Origin: Mucilaginibacter jinjuensis
GTDB lineage: Bacteria; Bacteroidota; Bacteroidia; Sphingobacteriales; Sphingobacteriaceae
Length of the DNA: 64,000 nt
NCBI RefSeq assembly: GCF_028596025.1
Contig: NZ_CP117167.1
Location: forward strand, 372,001-436,000
Direction of reading: 5' to 3'
Made by a program: the position numbers and the translations under genes. A model generated the notes under the pieces. The model saw nothing but the letters and a program-made list of their open reading frames with translations, ran no database searches and had not been told where the DNA came from. Below are positions 7,460-16,015 of this stretch, piece after piece. Each line of letters starts with the position of its first letter. Position 1 is the first letter of the stretch.

Positions 7460-9511
7460 CTACCAGATCTTCACCCGTTTATCAGGATCAACCCACATTT
7501 TGTCGCCTTTTTTAATACCGAAGGCTTCGTAAAACTCGGGTACATTGGCAAACGGACCATTTACTCGTAAAAAGCCTGGGGCATGTACGTCGGTAACAAT
7601 CTGGTTTTTCAGGGCTTCTTCACGCTCTTCGCCCAGCCAGCCTAAGGCATAACCCAGGAAGAAACGCTGCATCGGTGTTAATCCATTGATTTTTTTACCT
7701 TCTTTATATTGCTCGGTTTTCTTGAATGCATCAACTCCGATTACAATACCACCTAAGTCGGCAATATTTTCGCCTTGTGAAGCCTTGCCGTTAACATGCA
7801 GGCCGTATACGGTAAAGTTGTTAAACTGATCGATGATAACCTGTGCGCGTTGCGTAAACTTAGCAGAATCCTGCAAAGTCCACCATGCTTTCAGGTTTCC
7901 TTTGGCATCAAACTGGCGGCCTTCATCATCAAAACCATGGGTAATTTCGTGGCCGATGGTTGATGCTGCTGCATAACCATAAACTACGGCATCATCCACA
8001 TCCTCATCCTTAACACCGGGGATCATAAACTGGGCTGCCGGCAATACAATCTCGTTGTTAGATGGATTGTAATATGCATTGTAGGTTTGCGGTGTCATAT
8101 CCCATTCGGTACGGTCAACTGGTTTACCCAGTTTGCCGGCCTCGCGTTTGTGCCAGAAAAGAGCGGCATTAATTACGTTTTGGGCATAAGGGCTTTTCAC
8201 GATGGTTAAGTCAGAGAAATCTTTCCATTTATCAGGATAGCCAACCTTAGGGTTTACTTTCGATAGTTTATCCAGTGCTTTCGTTTTGGTTGCGCTGCTC
8301 ATCCAGTCCAGTTTCTCAATATGCTCTTTAAAGCTGCTGCGGATGGCTTCAACCAATTTTACATAACGCTCTTTGGTTTGCTCCGGGAAGTATTCTTTCA
8401 CAAATAACTGGCCCAGTACTTCGCCCATCAGGCTGTTTTCTGCGTCAATAACCTGTTTCCAGCGTGGTAACTGTGTTTTCTTACCGGAAATTACCTGTCC
8501 GTTAAAACGGAAGTTTTCGTCACGGAATGATTTGCTTAGCTGTGAGCTAAACTCGCTTACCAGGTTTTTGCGCAGGTAAACTTTCCAGTCGGCAATGCTG
8601 TAAGTAGTCAGTGCTTTGCTTAGGGCACGGTAGTACTCCGGCTGACCAACAATAACAGTATCTACTTTTTTATAGTCCATTTTCTCAAACAGATCTTTCC
8701 AGTCTATTTGTGGCGTTAACTTGCTCAGCTCAGCCACCGGCATTTTGTTGTAATTTTTGTACGGGTCGCGCAGGTCTTCCAATTTGCGTGAGCTGTCTGC
8801 CAAAAATTTCTCCAGGTCATAAACCTTCTGTGTTCCGGCAGTAGCGGCGGCATCATCCAGTCCTGATAGTTTTAAAACAGCAGGTAAATGCGTTTGCTGA
8901 TAGTCGGTACGGATCTTGGCGCTCTGCTCGTCTTTATTAAAATAATAATCGCGGTTAGGCAGGCCGATACCCGATTGATACAACTGAAGCATCATTTTAT
9001 CGCTGTTTTTGGCATCCTGACCAACGTAAGCACCAATAGGTGTGGTTACGCCAATGTTTGATAAATGCGCAAATTCATCCAGTAATGATTTGGTGTCCTT
9101 TACTGCCTCAATCTTATCCAGTTCAGCTTTTAATGGCGATAGGCCCTGTTTTTCAATACCTACGGTATCCATACCGCTATAGTAGAAATCGCCAATTTTT
9201 TGCGAATTGGTGCCTTTTGCGGCATTTTCTTTCAGCGCGTCTTCGTTGATCTTCTTTAAGCGGTCGCGTAGTTCATCGCTAACCAGGTTGCCAATACCCC
9301 AGCGCGAGTAAGCCGGAGGGATGGGGTTCTTTTTTATCCAGCCACCGTTGGCATACTTAAAAAAGTCGTCGCCGGGTTTAACGGTAGTGTCCAGATTTTT
9401 ATATACCGCATCATTTGCAGCATAATCTGGTGTTGCATTATTGTGGCATGCGCTTAATAGCATCAATGCAGCGGCCGCGCATAGCGGGCCTGAGAGTATC
9501 TTTTTATTCAT
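7460..9511 (-). CDS. M13 family metallopeptidase (neprilysin/PepO-like) lipoprotein
   Basis: A 683-residue secreted zinc endopeptidase. The N terminus is a lipoprotein signal (LLSAC, Cys22). The long M13 N-terminal domain runs to about residue 440. The catalytic domain contains HEITH (521-525) and ENIAD (581-585), giving two His and one Glu zinc ligand, plus NAYYNPSNNEIVLPAAQ, the typical substrate-binding strand. The family usually ends in CxxW; here the end is VKIW with no Cys, as is common for bacterial members. Probably degrades small peptides at the outer face of the envelope. Confidence 0.93.
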   Translation of the reverse strand: MNKKILSGPLCAAAALMLLSACHNNATPDYAANDAVYKNLDTTVKPGDDFFKYANGGWIKKNPIPPAYSRWGIGNLVSDELRDRLKKINEDALKENAAKGTNSQKIGDFYYSGMDTVGIEKQGLSPLKAELDKIEAVKDTKSLLDEFAHLSNIGVTTPIGAYVGQDAKNSDKMMLQLYQSGIGLPNRDYYFNKDEQSAKIRTDYQQTHLPAVLKLSGLDDAAATAGTQKVYDLEKFLADSSRKLEDLRDPYKNYNKMPVAELSKLTPQIDWKDLFEKMDYKKVDTVIVGQPEYYRALSKALTTYSIADWKVYLRKNLVSEFSSQLSKSFRDENFRFNGQVISGKKTQLPRWKQVIDAENSLMGEVLGQLFVKEYFPEQTKERYVKLVEAIRSSFKEHIEKLDWMSSATKTKALDKLSKVNPKVGYPDKWKDFSDLTIVKSPYAQNVINAALFWHKREAGKLGKPVDRTEWDMTPQTYNAYYNPSNNEIVLPAAQFMIPGVKDEDVDDAVVYGYAAASTIGHEITHGFDDEGRQFDAKGNLKAWWTLQDSAKFTQRAQVIIDQFNNFTVYGLHVNGKASQGENIADLGGIVIGVDAFKKTEQYKEGKKINGLTPMQRFFLGYALGWLGEEREEALKNQIVTDVHAPGFLRVNGPFANVPEFYEAFGIKKGDKMWVDPDKRVKIW

Positions 9512-9605
9512 TTTGATAGATTGTATTTGGTTCTGTACACAATTTAGGAATTGCTGTATAGAAAAATGGAATTGTTTTTAAAATACTACACTAAAAATTA
9601 GTGTT

Positions 9606-9848
9606 TTAATAAATACCCTGGAAAAAACCTGATAAAGAAACGTCAAAATAGTAGCAAATTTTGCGTAGCGTGTCTAACCTAACGTCAATTTTGCCCGATT
9701 CCAGTCGTGCAATATTAATACTGGTTTCGCTGTAGAACCGCTCCTGTGTAACCTGGTTTTGGCGGCGAAGACGCTTAATTTGCAATGCAACCTTCTTTTT
9801 AAAGGCATCTTCTGAATTGTTAAGGTATTCAAAATCAGTTAGTAACAT
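9606..9848 (-). CDS. Small XRE-family helix-turn-helix regulator
   Basis: An 80-residue single-domain DNA-binding protein. The segment VALQIKRLRRQNQVTQERFYSETSINIARLESGKIDVRLDTLRKICYYFDVSLSGFF is a Cro/C1-type HTH, with the usual TQERF and ARLESG helices. There is no effector domain. It lies 94 bases upstream of the M13 peptidase gene on the same strand, but whether it regulates that gene is unknown. Confidence 0.8.
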   Translation of the reverse strand: MLLTDFEYLNNSEDAFKKKVALQIKRLRRQNQVTQERFYSETSINIARLESGKIDVRLDTLRKICYYFDVSLSGFFQGIY

Positions 9849-10007
9849 ATTTTACTTTTATTTTTTAGGGGTCATCTTAATAATTCGCTGCCGCTGCAAA
9901 TTAGTTAATATGGTTTCGCAGAAAGCAATAAAATATAAGGTGAAAATAGTAAATTCTGACGTATTAGTAAGGATATAATTAAAATTGTGGCTTTACTTTT
10001 GTAATGT

Positions 10008-10178
10008 TCTTAATGACTCTACATCATCTATGAAAAACAACATCTACCTGTAGAAAATTTGTTTTTGAATTCTCAGACGCCCAAGCTGAGGTTTTTTGTT
10101 CTTTGTTTTGGGTTTAATCAATAGTTTAAATTAATTAGGGGAAAGGGAGCTTCGCAAGAGCTCTCTTTTTTTTGCGTC
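10008..10178 (+). ncRNA. Candidate small RNA or leader transcript
   Basis: The box TACTTTTG (9994-10001) could start a transcript near 10008. It would pass a tiny ORF (MKNNIYL, 10030-10053), a short stem with T-run near 10090-10096, and end at the hairpin at 10147-10178. The nearest downstream gene begins after this terminator and has its own promoter box, which argues for an independent RNA. Evidence is positional only. Confidence 0.3.
10147..10178 (+). terminator. Intrinsic terminator
   Basis: GGGAGCT pairs with AGCTCTC (one G-U pair) around a 7-base loop and runs straight into a stretch of eight T residues. It sits upstream of the acyl-CoA dehydrogenase gene with no protein gene before it on this strand. 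Confidence 0.7.
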
Positions 10179-10208
10179 TAAATTTTACTATGCATGCATA
10201 GTATTCCA

Positions 10209-10216
10209 TATCTTTG
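10209..10216 (+). promoter_or_regulatory. -7 promoter box of the acyl-CoA dehydrogenase gene (TATCTTTG)
   Basis: TATCTTTG lies 22 bases before the ATG at 10239. No convincing -33 TTG was found. Confidence 0.45.
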
Positions 10217-10238
10217 AATACCAATATATACCGCATAT

Positions 10239-11378
10239 ATGAATTTCGAATTTACTGAAGAACAACTGATGATTCGCCAGGCTGCGCGCGATTTTGCGCA
10301 AAATGAATTAAAGCCCGGTGTGATTGACCGCGACGAACACCAAAAGTTTCCTGCCGAACAAATGAAGAAACTGGGCGAACTCGGTTTTTTAGGCATGATG
10401 GTATCGCCCCAATATGGCGGTGGTGGTTTGGATACCATATCGTATGTACTGGCGATGGAAGAGCTATCTAAAATTGATGCTTCAGCATCGGTAGTAGTTT
10501 CGGTTAATAATTCGCTGGTATGCTATGGATTGGAGAAATATGGCAGCGAAGAGCAAAAACAAAAATATTTGGTACCATTAGCCAAAGGAGAAGTGATAGG
10601 TGCTTTTTGCCTTTCGGAACCCGAGGCAGGATCAGACGCTACATCGCAGCATACCACCGCTATTGATATGGGCGATTATTACCTGCTTAACGGTACCAAA
10701 AACTGGATCACCAACGGCAGCTCGGCATCTACCTATATCGTTATTGCACAAACACGTGCCGAAAAACGCGGTAAGGGAATCAACGCGCTTATTGTTGAGC
10801 GTGGCATGGAAGGCTTTACCATCGGCCCCAAAGAAAACAAAATGGGTATCCGTGGCTCAGATACACACTCGATCATGTTTACAGATGTTAAAGTGCCCAA
10901 AGCAAACCGTATTGGCGAAGATGGTTCGGGCTTCCCTTTTGCCATGAAAGTGCTGGAGGGTGGCCGCATCGGGATTGCGGCACAGGCCTTGGGTATTGCA
11001 TCGGGTGCTTATGAGCTAGCGCTGAATTACTCGAAAGAACGCAAAACTTTTGGTAAGCCATTATCAGACCACCAGGCCATTCAGTTTAAACTGGCTGATA
11101 TGGCTACCGAGATTGACGCTGCCCGTTTGCTTTGCCTGCGTGCCGCCTGGTTAAAAGATCATGGACAACCTTATGGCTCGGCAAGTGCTATGGCTAAGCT
11201 GTTTGCATCAGAAGCGGCTATGAAAGTTGCTGTAGAAGCAGTACAGATACACGGTGGCTATGGCTTTGTAAAAGAGTACCATGTAGAGCGATTGATGCGT
11301 GATGCCAAGATCACACAAATTTATGAGGGTACGTCTGAGATTCAGAAAATTGTCATATCGCGCGAATTATTGAAATAA
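10239..11378 (+). CDS. Acyl-CoA dehydrogenase (short/branched-chain type)
   Basis: A 379-residue FAD enzyme introducing the first double bond in fatty acid beta-oxidation or branched amino acid breakdown. Signatures are CLSEPEAGSDATS (residues about 126-138, FAD/substrate loop), KNWITNGSSA, GRIGIAAQALGIA and, at the C terminus, YEGTSEIQ, where E363 is the catalytic base in the position used by short-chain enzymes. The length matches the family closely. It appears to be transcribed alone. Chain-length preference cannot be read from the sequence. Confidence 0.94.
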   Translation: MNFEFTEEQLMIRQAARDFAQNELKPGVIDRDEHQKFPAEQMKKLGELGFLGMMVSPQYGGGGLDTISYVLAMEELSKIDASASVVVSVNNSLVCYGLEKYGSEEQKQKYLVPLAKGEVIGAFCLSEPEAGSDATSQHTTAIDMGDYYLLNGTKNWITNGSSASTYIVIAQTRAEKRGKGINALIVERGMEGFTIGPKENKMGIRGSDTHSIMFTDVKVPKANRIGEDGSGFPFAMKVLEGGRIGIAAQALGIASGAYELALNYSKERKTFGKPLSDHQAIQFKLADMATEIDAARLLCLRAAWLKDHGQPYGSASAMAKLFASEAAMKVAVEAVQIHGGYGFVKEYHVERLMRDAKITQIYEGTSEIQKIVISRELLK

Positions 11379-11500
11379 TTGGCCGCTGTTATTACCTTTG
11401 CTAAGACTACTGTTTTGGTAGACTATACGTTTGCCCCCGGCTTTAAAAAAACAACCATTGCTCGTGGCATATCGTTATATTTAAAAAACAAACTCTTGCA

Positions 11501-12703
11501 ATGAAAATCCGCATCGTACTCTTAGCCCTGCTGTTAATAAGCGCCAGCACTTTTGCACAACAAAAATTAACCAAAGGTATTTGGAGGGGTACGTTACAGA
11601 TACCTTCCGGCGAACTGCCTTTTAATTTTGAGGTTAAGGATACTGCCGGGCACCAGCAAATAGCTATTATTAATGGCAGCGAGCGCTTTAGGGTTAATAA
11701 TATTAAAATTAAGGACGATTCGGTATTGATCCAGATGCCGCTGTTTGACTCAGAATTTAAGCTGAAGTTTGAAGGAGCGAGCCTAAAAGGAAACTGGGTC
11801 CGCCACCTGGGCGAACGTGATGTGCTGATCCCTTTTGCGGCAGAGCCGGGCGTAGCTTATCGTTTTAAAGAGAGTGAGCCTACTAAGTATAGCATTGCCG
11901 GCACGTGGTCGGCCATTATTGGGGTTGATCAGCCTGATACCACTGTGGCTATATTTAAACAAACCGGCAGTAAAGTAACCGGCACGTTTTTAACCACCAC
12001 CGGCGATTACCGCTATTTGGAGGGATCACTCTCGGGTAATAAGCTATCCCTGTCGTGCTTTGATGGCGGCCATGCATTTTTGTTCACCGCTACTTTAAAA
12101 GATGAGTATACGCTGGTTGATGGCCTTTTCGGTAAAACGCCGTGGCATGCGGTACGTAACGAGAATGCTAAACTACCGGATGCCTACTCGCTTACCTTCC
12201 TGAAACCGAGTTATAAAAAACTGGAGTTCTCGTTCCCTGATCTGGACGGTAACAAAGTATCCTTAAGCGATGCCCGCTTTAAAAATAAGGTTGTGATTGT
12301 AGAAATTATGGGTTCGTGGTGCCCTAACTGTATGGATCAAACCGCTTACCTGGTAAACTATTATAAAAAATACCACAACAAAGGCGTAGAGGTGGTTGAC
12401 CTTGCTTACGAGCGCACTACAGATTTCAACAAATCGAAGGCATCACTGCTACGCGAGAAAAATCACTTCAATATACCCTACCCGATATTAATTACCGGCC
12501 ATACCAGCAACAAAAAGGAAACCGGCGAAAGCCTGCCCGCGCTGGCCAATTTCTTCTCGTTCCCAACCACGCTTATCATCGATAAAAAAGGCGACGTGCG
12601 TAAAATTTATACCGGCTTTAGCGGCCCCGGTACCGGTGAGTATTACACCGAGTTTATCAGCCAGTTTGAGAAAATAACGCAGGATTTGTTGGCAGAGAAA
12701 TAG
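11501..12703 (+). CDS. Secreted TlpA-like thioredoxin-fold protein
   Basis: A 400-residue protein with a signal peptide (cleavage likely after STFAQ). Residues about 25-225 form an N-terminal beta-rich region of two similar parts, each beginning with a GxW segment (GIWRGTL near 26 and GTWSAII near 134). The C-terminal domain (about 240-395) is a TlpA/ResA-like thioredoxin fold with the active site WCPNC (273-277) and a cis-Pro loop FPTTLIID. It probably acts in the periplasm on protein thiols or in cytochrome maturation or stress. A second TlpA-like gene lies at 43312-44481. Confidence 0.88.
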   Translation: MKIRIVLLALLLISASTFAQQKLTKGIWRGTLQIPSGELPFNFEVKDTAGHQQIAIINGSERFRVNNIKIKDDSVLIQMPLFDSEFKLKFEGASLKGNWVRHLGERDVLIPFAAEPGVAYRFKESEPTKYSIAGTWSAIIGVDQPDTTVAIFKQTGSKVTGTFLTTTGDYRYLEGSLSGNKLSLSCFDGGHAFLFTATLKDEYTLVDGLFGKTPWHAVRNENAKLPDAYSLTFLKPSYKKLEFSFPDLDGNKVSLSDARFKNKVVIVEIMGSWCPNCMDQTAYLVNYYKKYHNKGVEVVDLAYERTTDFNKSKASLLREKNHFNIPYPILITGHTSNKKETGESLPALANFFSFPTTLIIDKKGDVRKIYTGFSGPGTGEYYTEFISQFEKITQDLLAEK

Positions 12704-12725
12704 TTTTGGTAGAGAGACGTAAGAT

Positions 12726-12768
12726 AAATAAGAAAGGCGATTGCATACAATCGCCTTTCTTATTTAAA
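12726..12768 (+). terminator. Strong terminator with a perfect 18-bp stem
   Basis: The 18 bases at 12726-12743 (ending AAAGGCGATTG) pair exactly with 12748-12765 around the loop CATA. The ends are A-rich and T-rich, so it works on either strand. Confidence 0.85.
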
Positions 12769-12783
12769 TCGATGACCACCTGC

Positions 12784-12814
12784 CGTCATTGCGAGGAACG
12801 AAGCAATCCCCGAC
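12784..12814. repeat. Half copy of the family A repeat
   Basis: CGTCATTGCGAGGAACGAAG followed by CAATCCCCGAC matches one arm of the copies at 18441 and 24048. The opposite arm is missing. Confidence 0.75.
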
Positions 12815-12907
12815 CTACAGAGACAGTGCTTTGATTAACGCAATAACTGTGATCATTTGTTTGTGCTGTAACGTACGTTAGCCCCGCTCAATCGCCGCGG
12901 GTTGGCT

Positions 12908-12935
12908 GTTACTTTTGGCTTGATCCAAAAGTAAC
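12908..12935. repeat. Short palindrome
   Basis: GTTACTTTTGG (12908-12918) and CCAAAAGTAAC (12925-12935) are exact reverse complements around CTTGAT. A similar but imperfect palindrome built on GTTACTCTTTC lies at 31507-31539. Confidence 0.7.
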
Positions 12936-13281
12936 CAATACTTAGCGCAGCGATTTCATGAACACCTATTAAAAACAATTAAAGTGTGAATAACATCAAG
13001 ACGCAAAAAAGCTCCACCGCACACATCCACTCCACGGCCACGCTTTTGCGTCCGGGCCACCGCTTCTTTTGATTGTCCTAATGCTTCTCTTTTTTGACTT
13101 TGATCTTGTTTCTTGACTCTCGATTCTTGGCTCTCTTTTTCTGACAAACAGCTTCGGCCAAAAGCGGGCAGAACATGGCGGCCTTGTGTGCTCGTCGCCA
13201 TTGTTGGTGTTGTCACCAACAATTATTAACTATTCACTCATCAAGTGTTGTTGGTAACAACACCAACAACGGCGAGTAAAA

Positions 13282-13361
13282 TTGTCATTTCGACGATAGG
13301 AGAAATCTTATACGACAGAACTTCTAAGCGCAGAAGATCTCTCCTATCGTCGAGATGACAA
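13282..13361. repeat. 28-bp inverted repeat, family C
   Basis: The arms 13282-13309 and 13334-13361 match at 26 of 28 positions (core TTTCGACGATAGGAGAAATC). Both mismatches are C/T or A/G changes that keep G-U pairing possible on one strand. The 24-base spacer has its own small hairpin CTTCT/AGAAG. Confidence 0.8.
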
Positions 13362-13481
13362 ATGGGTACAGGCTTCGCTATGCCATAGCAAAGCCCTGAT
13401 GCCTATGCTTCGACGGGGCTCAGCATGAAAAATATTTTTAAAGGGGTAAAGTTGTTATTAATAGGATGATTAGCTAAGGTT

Positions 13482-13751
13482 TTATCCAACCAGAGCTTCG
13501 CGGGCAAACAGCTTGGAGTTTACGGTTTCCAGGAACTGTCGTCGCGGTTTTAGGCCTTGCGTCGATCGCAGGCCTGCGGCAATAGCATAAATAATTTCTT
13601 TTTCGGATTTAACCGGACAATGCTTTTTGAAAAGATCTATCAGGTATTCAACCTCATAAATTTCTTCGCACGTGATAAACCCGCGGTCCTCCGGTTTCTT
13701 TTTTTCATCAACCCACGACCAGTCCTCGCTTAGAATTTTTTGTATTGACAT
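13482..13751 (-). CDS. Small hypothetical protein
   Basis: An 89-residue soluble, charged protein starting MSIQKILSEDWSWVDEKKKP. The frame extends to 13859, but the extra residues are hydrophobic and unlike the rest, so 13751 is chosen. Mainly helical, with Lys/Glu-rich segments; the tail (STQGLKPRRQFLETVN) is basic. No signal peptide, membrane segment or known motif. Possibly a lineage-specific family. Confidence 0.5.
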   Translation of the reverse strand: MSIQKILSEDWSWVDEKKKPEDRGFITCEEIYEVEYLIDLFKKHCPVKSEKEIIYAIAAGLRSTQGLKPRRQFLETVNSKLFAREALVG

Positions 13752-13884
13752 GATGATAAAGATTTTAGGGAGCGTTAAGTAAATTAGTGTATTAAAGGTA
13801 ACTATTAACTCCAACGAAATCAACCCGTGAAAACACCTGTTTAATAGGTTATTATCCACCTTTGTTTATAGAAAGGAACTTATA

Positions 13885-14000
13885 AGGAGAAGAGGTTATA
13901 CGTTATACGGGCGGCGTTATATGTTTGATTCTAAGTAATCAACTACCATACGCTATCCCAGAAAACGTATAACGTAATACGTCCAACGTTAAACGATATA
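13885..14000. repeat. Short-word array with inverted halves
   Basis: The words ACGTTATACG, CGTTATATG, ACGTATAACG, CGTAATACG and ACGTTAAACG alternate around gene-free sequence. The left half (ATACGTTATACG) and right half (CGTATAACGTAATACG) are approximate reverse complements. Confidence 0.6.
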
Positions 14001-14867
14001 CTATTTAAAATAAGCCTCGTATTGCGCAGGTAAAGCGGTAATTTGCTGAATCTGAATGTCTTTATAATACACCTCCGCCGATTCGCTTTGCAGCTGAATT
14101 TTACCATGGGTAAGCGGTTTAATCACATCGCCATCTTTGTAACGCGAGTTCGATAATGCCATAGCCACGTGCCCGTTCACAATATGCAAAGCTTTATCGC
14201 CGAATACAATCAATTCCAATTCTGTCCATGCGCCGGGGCCTTTGGTTTCGTAATCGGCAATGGCCTGGCAGTAGCCGCCGTAATCGTGCTTCTCACCTTT
14301 GGGGTCGAAGATATAAGTTGTGGTATCACGTCTTTTGGTAGAGCGGATGTCTATATGCGATGATGCAATCGGCCAGTAATCGCCCATCGTACCCTCGCCC
14401 ACCTGGAACTCCTGCCCCAACATCCACGAGTGCCAGTAATCAACCCCGGCAGGGCCCTGCGAGTTGTAGAGTACGCCCGAGTCCATATAATCATGCAAAC
14501 GCGGGACGAATTTATTTTTGCCCCATCTAATCTTCAGTTTCAGGCGATAATTTGCAAAATCCTGCTTCGTAAATACACAGCCATAGATCTCGCCGCTGAT
14601 GCGCAACACTGGTTGGCCGTTTTCCATCACTACAGAAAATACATGGGCGGTATCTTTATTGTAGCCGATAGCTTTTATATCGTTACCCTGGGCATCTTTA
14701 GGTATTTTGCCACCGTCGCCATCAGTGTGCTTAAAGCTGAGGTACTTGTCCCACCGGCTCATGTTTTTATCTAACAAATTCACCCACTTACCAGCCGGTT
14801 GAAAAGAGGTACAGAACAGCAGGCAAGCACCCGCGCAAAAGCTAATTGATAGAGATTTCATGATCAT
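14001..14867 (-). CDS. DUF1080 (3-keto-disaccharide hydrolase fold) secreted protein
   Basis: A 286-288-residue protein with a signal peptide. The start is ATG at 14867 or, more likely for the signal peptide MKSLSISFCAGACLL, 14861. The body is a concanavalin-like beta-sandwich of the DUF1080 family: LLDKNMSRWDKYL near the N terminus (usually LFDGKTLxGW), KIRWGKNKF, YMDSGVLYNSQGP and VYYKDIQIQQI at the C terminus. The family is linked to breakdown of modified sugars. A second, more canonical member is at 42582-43277. The substrate is unknown. Confidence 0.82.
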   Translation of the reverse strand: MIMKSLSISFCAGACLLFCTSFQPAGKWVNLLDKNMSRWDKYLSFKHTDGDGGKIPKDAQGNDIKAIGYNKDTAHVFSVVMENGQPVLRISGEIYGCVFTKQDFANYRLKLKIRWGKNKFVPRLHDYMDSGVLYNSQGPAGVDYWHSWMLGQEFQVGEGTMGDYWPIASSHIDIRSTKRRDTTTYIFDPKGEKHDYGGYCQAIADYETKGPGAWTELELIVFGDKALHIVNGHVAMALSNSRYKDGDVIKPLTHGKIQLQSESAEVYYKDIQIQQITALPAQYEAYFK

Positions 14868-14948
14868 GAGGTTTGTACAAACTTAGTTATTCGCAAGCCG
14901 CAATTGTGCTGATATTTTAACAAAACATCCGCTAATAATTGCCTGATG

Positions 14949-15962
14949 TTAGATGAGTTTTAAGCCGAGGCCGGGTTCGTTGTTCAGGATCCATTTACCA
15001 TCGGCAAAATTGGGGTTCACAAAAGGATTGTTGCTGGTCAGAAAAGGGCCATCCAGATCGGCCCAGTCGCATTGTGGTGCCAATGCTGCCGCGGCTAAAG
15101 TAGCGCAACTGGTTTCGCTCATGCAACCGATCAGGATTTTTAGGTTCAATTCCCGCGCTTTGGCAATCATGCGTTGAGCCTCAAAAATCCCTGCCGATTT
15201 CATGAGTTTAATGTTGATACCGTGATATATACCCTCAGCCTTAGCTACATCGTCTAGGCGCTGTACGGCCTCATCAGCAATAATGGGGATGGGGCTGCGT
15301 TCGGTGAGCCAGGCATTGCTATCTAAGTCGGTTTTGGGCATGGGTTGCTCAATTAATACTACGCCGTGTTCGTGCAGCCAGTGAGTCATATCGAGGCTTT
15401 GCTGCAAATCTGTCCAGCCCTGGTTGGCATCAACATAGAGTGGTTTGTCGGTGATGGAGCGGATGGTATTGATCAGTTCCTTATCACTGTCTCTGCCGAG
15501 TTTTACTTTTATCACCTTACAATTATCTGCCCCTTTAATTTTTTCGCGGATCACTTCCGGCGTGTCAATGCCAACGGTAAAACTGGTGACCGGCATTAGT
15601 GCCGGGTCGCTGCCAAAAATTTGCCAGCAGGGTTTGCCTTGTAATTTTCCATCGAGATCGTGCAGAGCCATATCGATCGCGGCCTTGATGGCGGGCTGCC
15701 CCGGAGCAAGGCTATCCAGGTAGTTTAATGTGCTCTCAAAGTCGAATGGATAGCTAAAACTCGCCATTTCTACCTTACTTAAATAAGTAATAGCCGATTG
15801 GTGATTTTCGCCCATATACGGCACCATCGAAGCCTCGCCATAGCCTGTAAGTCCCTCATGTTCAATCTGTAATAAAATGATTGGGGTAGAGGTTCGCGAA
15901 AATTTAGCGATGGTAAAGCGATGTTTCAGTTCGAGCTCGTATGTGCGATAAGTCAGTTTCAT
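14949..15962 (-). CDS. Dipeptide epimerase (L-Ala-D/L-Glu epimerase-like), enolase superfamily
   Basis: A 337-residue enzyme with the enolase N-terminal capping domain (1-125) and a TIM barrel. The catalytic residues of the muconate lactonizing/dipeptide epimerase branch are visible: K152 and K154 (KVK), metal ligands D178 (DAN), E205 (EQP) and D230 (ADE), K252, and the DLD motif (302-304) that binds the dipeptide amino group. It probably epimerises Ala-Glu or a similar dipeptide from peptidoglycan turnover. It is transcribed divergently from the next gene. Confidence 0.88.
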   Translation of the reverse strand: MKLTYRTYELELKHRFTIAKFSRTSTPIILLQIEHEGLTGYGEASMVPYMGENHQSAITYLSKVEMASFSYPFDFESTLNYLDSLAPGQPAIKAAIDMALHDLDGKLQGKPCWQIFGSDPALMPVTSFTVGIDTPEVIREKIKGADNCKVIKVKLGRDSDKELINTIRSITDKPLYVDANQGWTDLQQSLDMTHWLHEHGVVLIEQPMPKTDLDSNAWLTERSPIPIIADEAVQRLDDVAKAEGIYHGINIKLMKSAGIFEAQRMIAKARELNLKILIGCMSETSCATLAAAALAPQCDWADLDGPFLTSNNPFVNPNFADGKWILNNEPGLGLKLI

Positions 15963-16003
15963 GTTAAAAAGTAAAGCTAAAAATTTAAGGTAAAAATCAT
16001 GTT

Positions 16004-16011
16004 TATCTTTG
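16004..16011 (+). promoter_or_regulatory. -7 promoter box (TATCTTTG) four bases before an ATG
   Basis: TATCTTTGCACC is followed directly by the ATG at 16016. This is the same arrangement as at rlmI and implies a near-leaderless transcript. Confidence 0.6.
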
Positions 16012-16015
16012 CACC

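Larger units (their letters stand above)
9849..10238. other. Gene-free region with a candidate small transcript and a strong terminator
   Basis: This 390-base divergent region separates the XRE gene from the acyl-CoA dehydrogenase gene. It holds a TACTTTTG promoter-like box (9994-10001), a 7-codon ORF starting at 10030, a weak stem CTCAG/CTGAG (10072-10090) followed by GTTTTTTG, and a terminator at 10147-10178. No protein gene of meaningful length was seen. Confidence 0.5.
12704..13481. other. Repeat-rich gene-free region
   Basis: This 778-base stretch has no credible gene. In order it contains the terminator at 12726-12768, half of a family A repeat (12784-12814), an 11-bp palindrome (12908-12935), a pair GACGCAAAAAAGC/GCTTTTGCGTC around 12992-13054, a short-word array (CTTGTTTCTTGACTCTCGATTC region, 13095-13140), nested palindromes built on TTGTTGGTGTTGTCACCAAC (about 13200-13275), a 28-bp family C inverted repeat (13282-13361), and a family B arm (about 13406-13428). 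Confidence 0.7.

Noticed and set aside
9606-9848. An antitoxin of a toxin-antitoxin pair
   Set aside because: The neighbour is a large M13 peptidase gene, and no small toxin-like frame lies beside it.
12956-13222. An 88-codon open frame on the minus strand
   Set aside because: It covers palindromes and a word array, and its predicted residues (many Lys, Arg, Gln and Ser) reflect the repeats; no signal or domain is visible.
13752-13859. Longer N terminus of the small hypothetical protein
   Set aside because: The extra 36 residues are hydrophobic and unlike the rest, and the inner ATG gives a coherent soluble protein.
14001-14867. A degraded DUF1080 pseudogene, because the LFDGKT motif is altered
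   Set aside because: The frame is full length with a signal peptide and the other family segments intact, so a divergent functional member is more likely.
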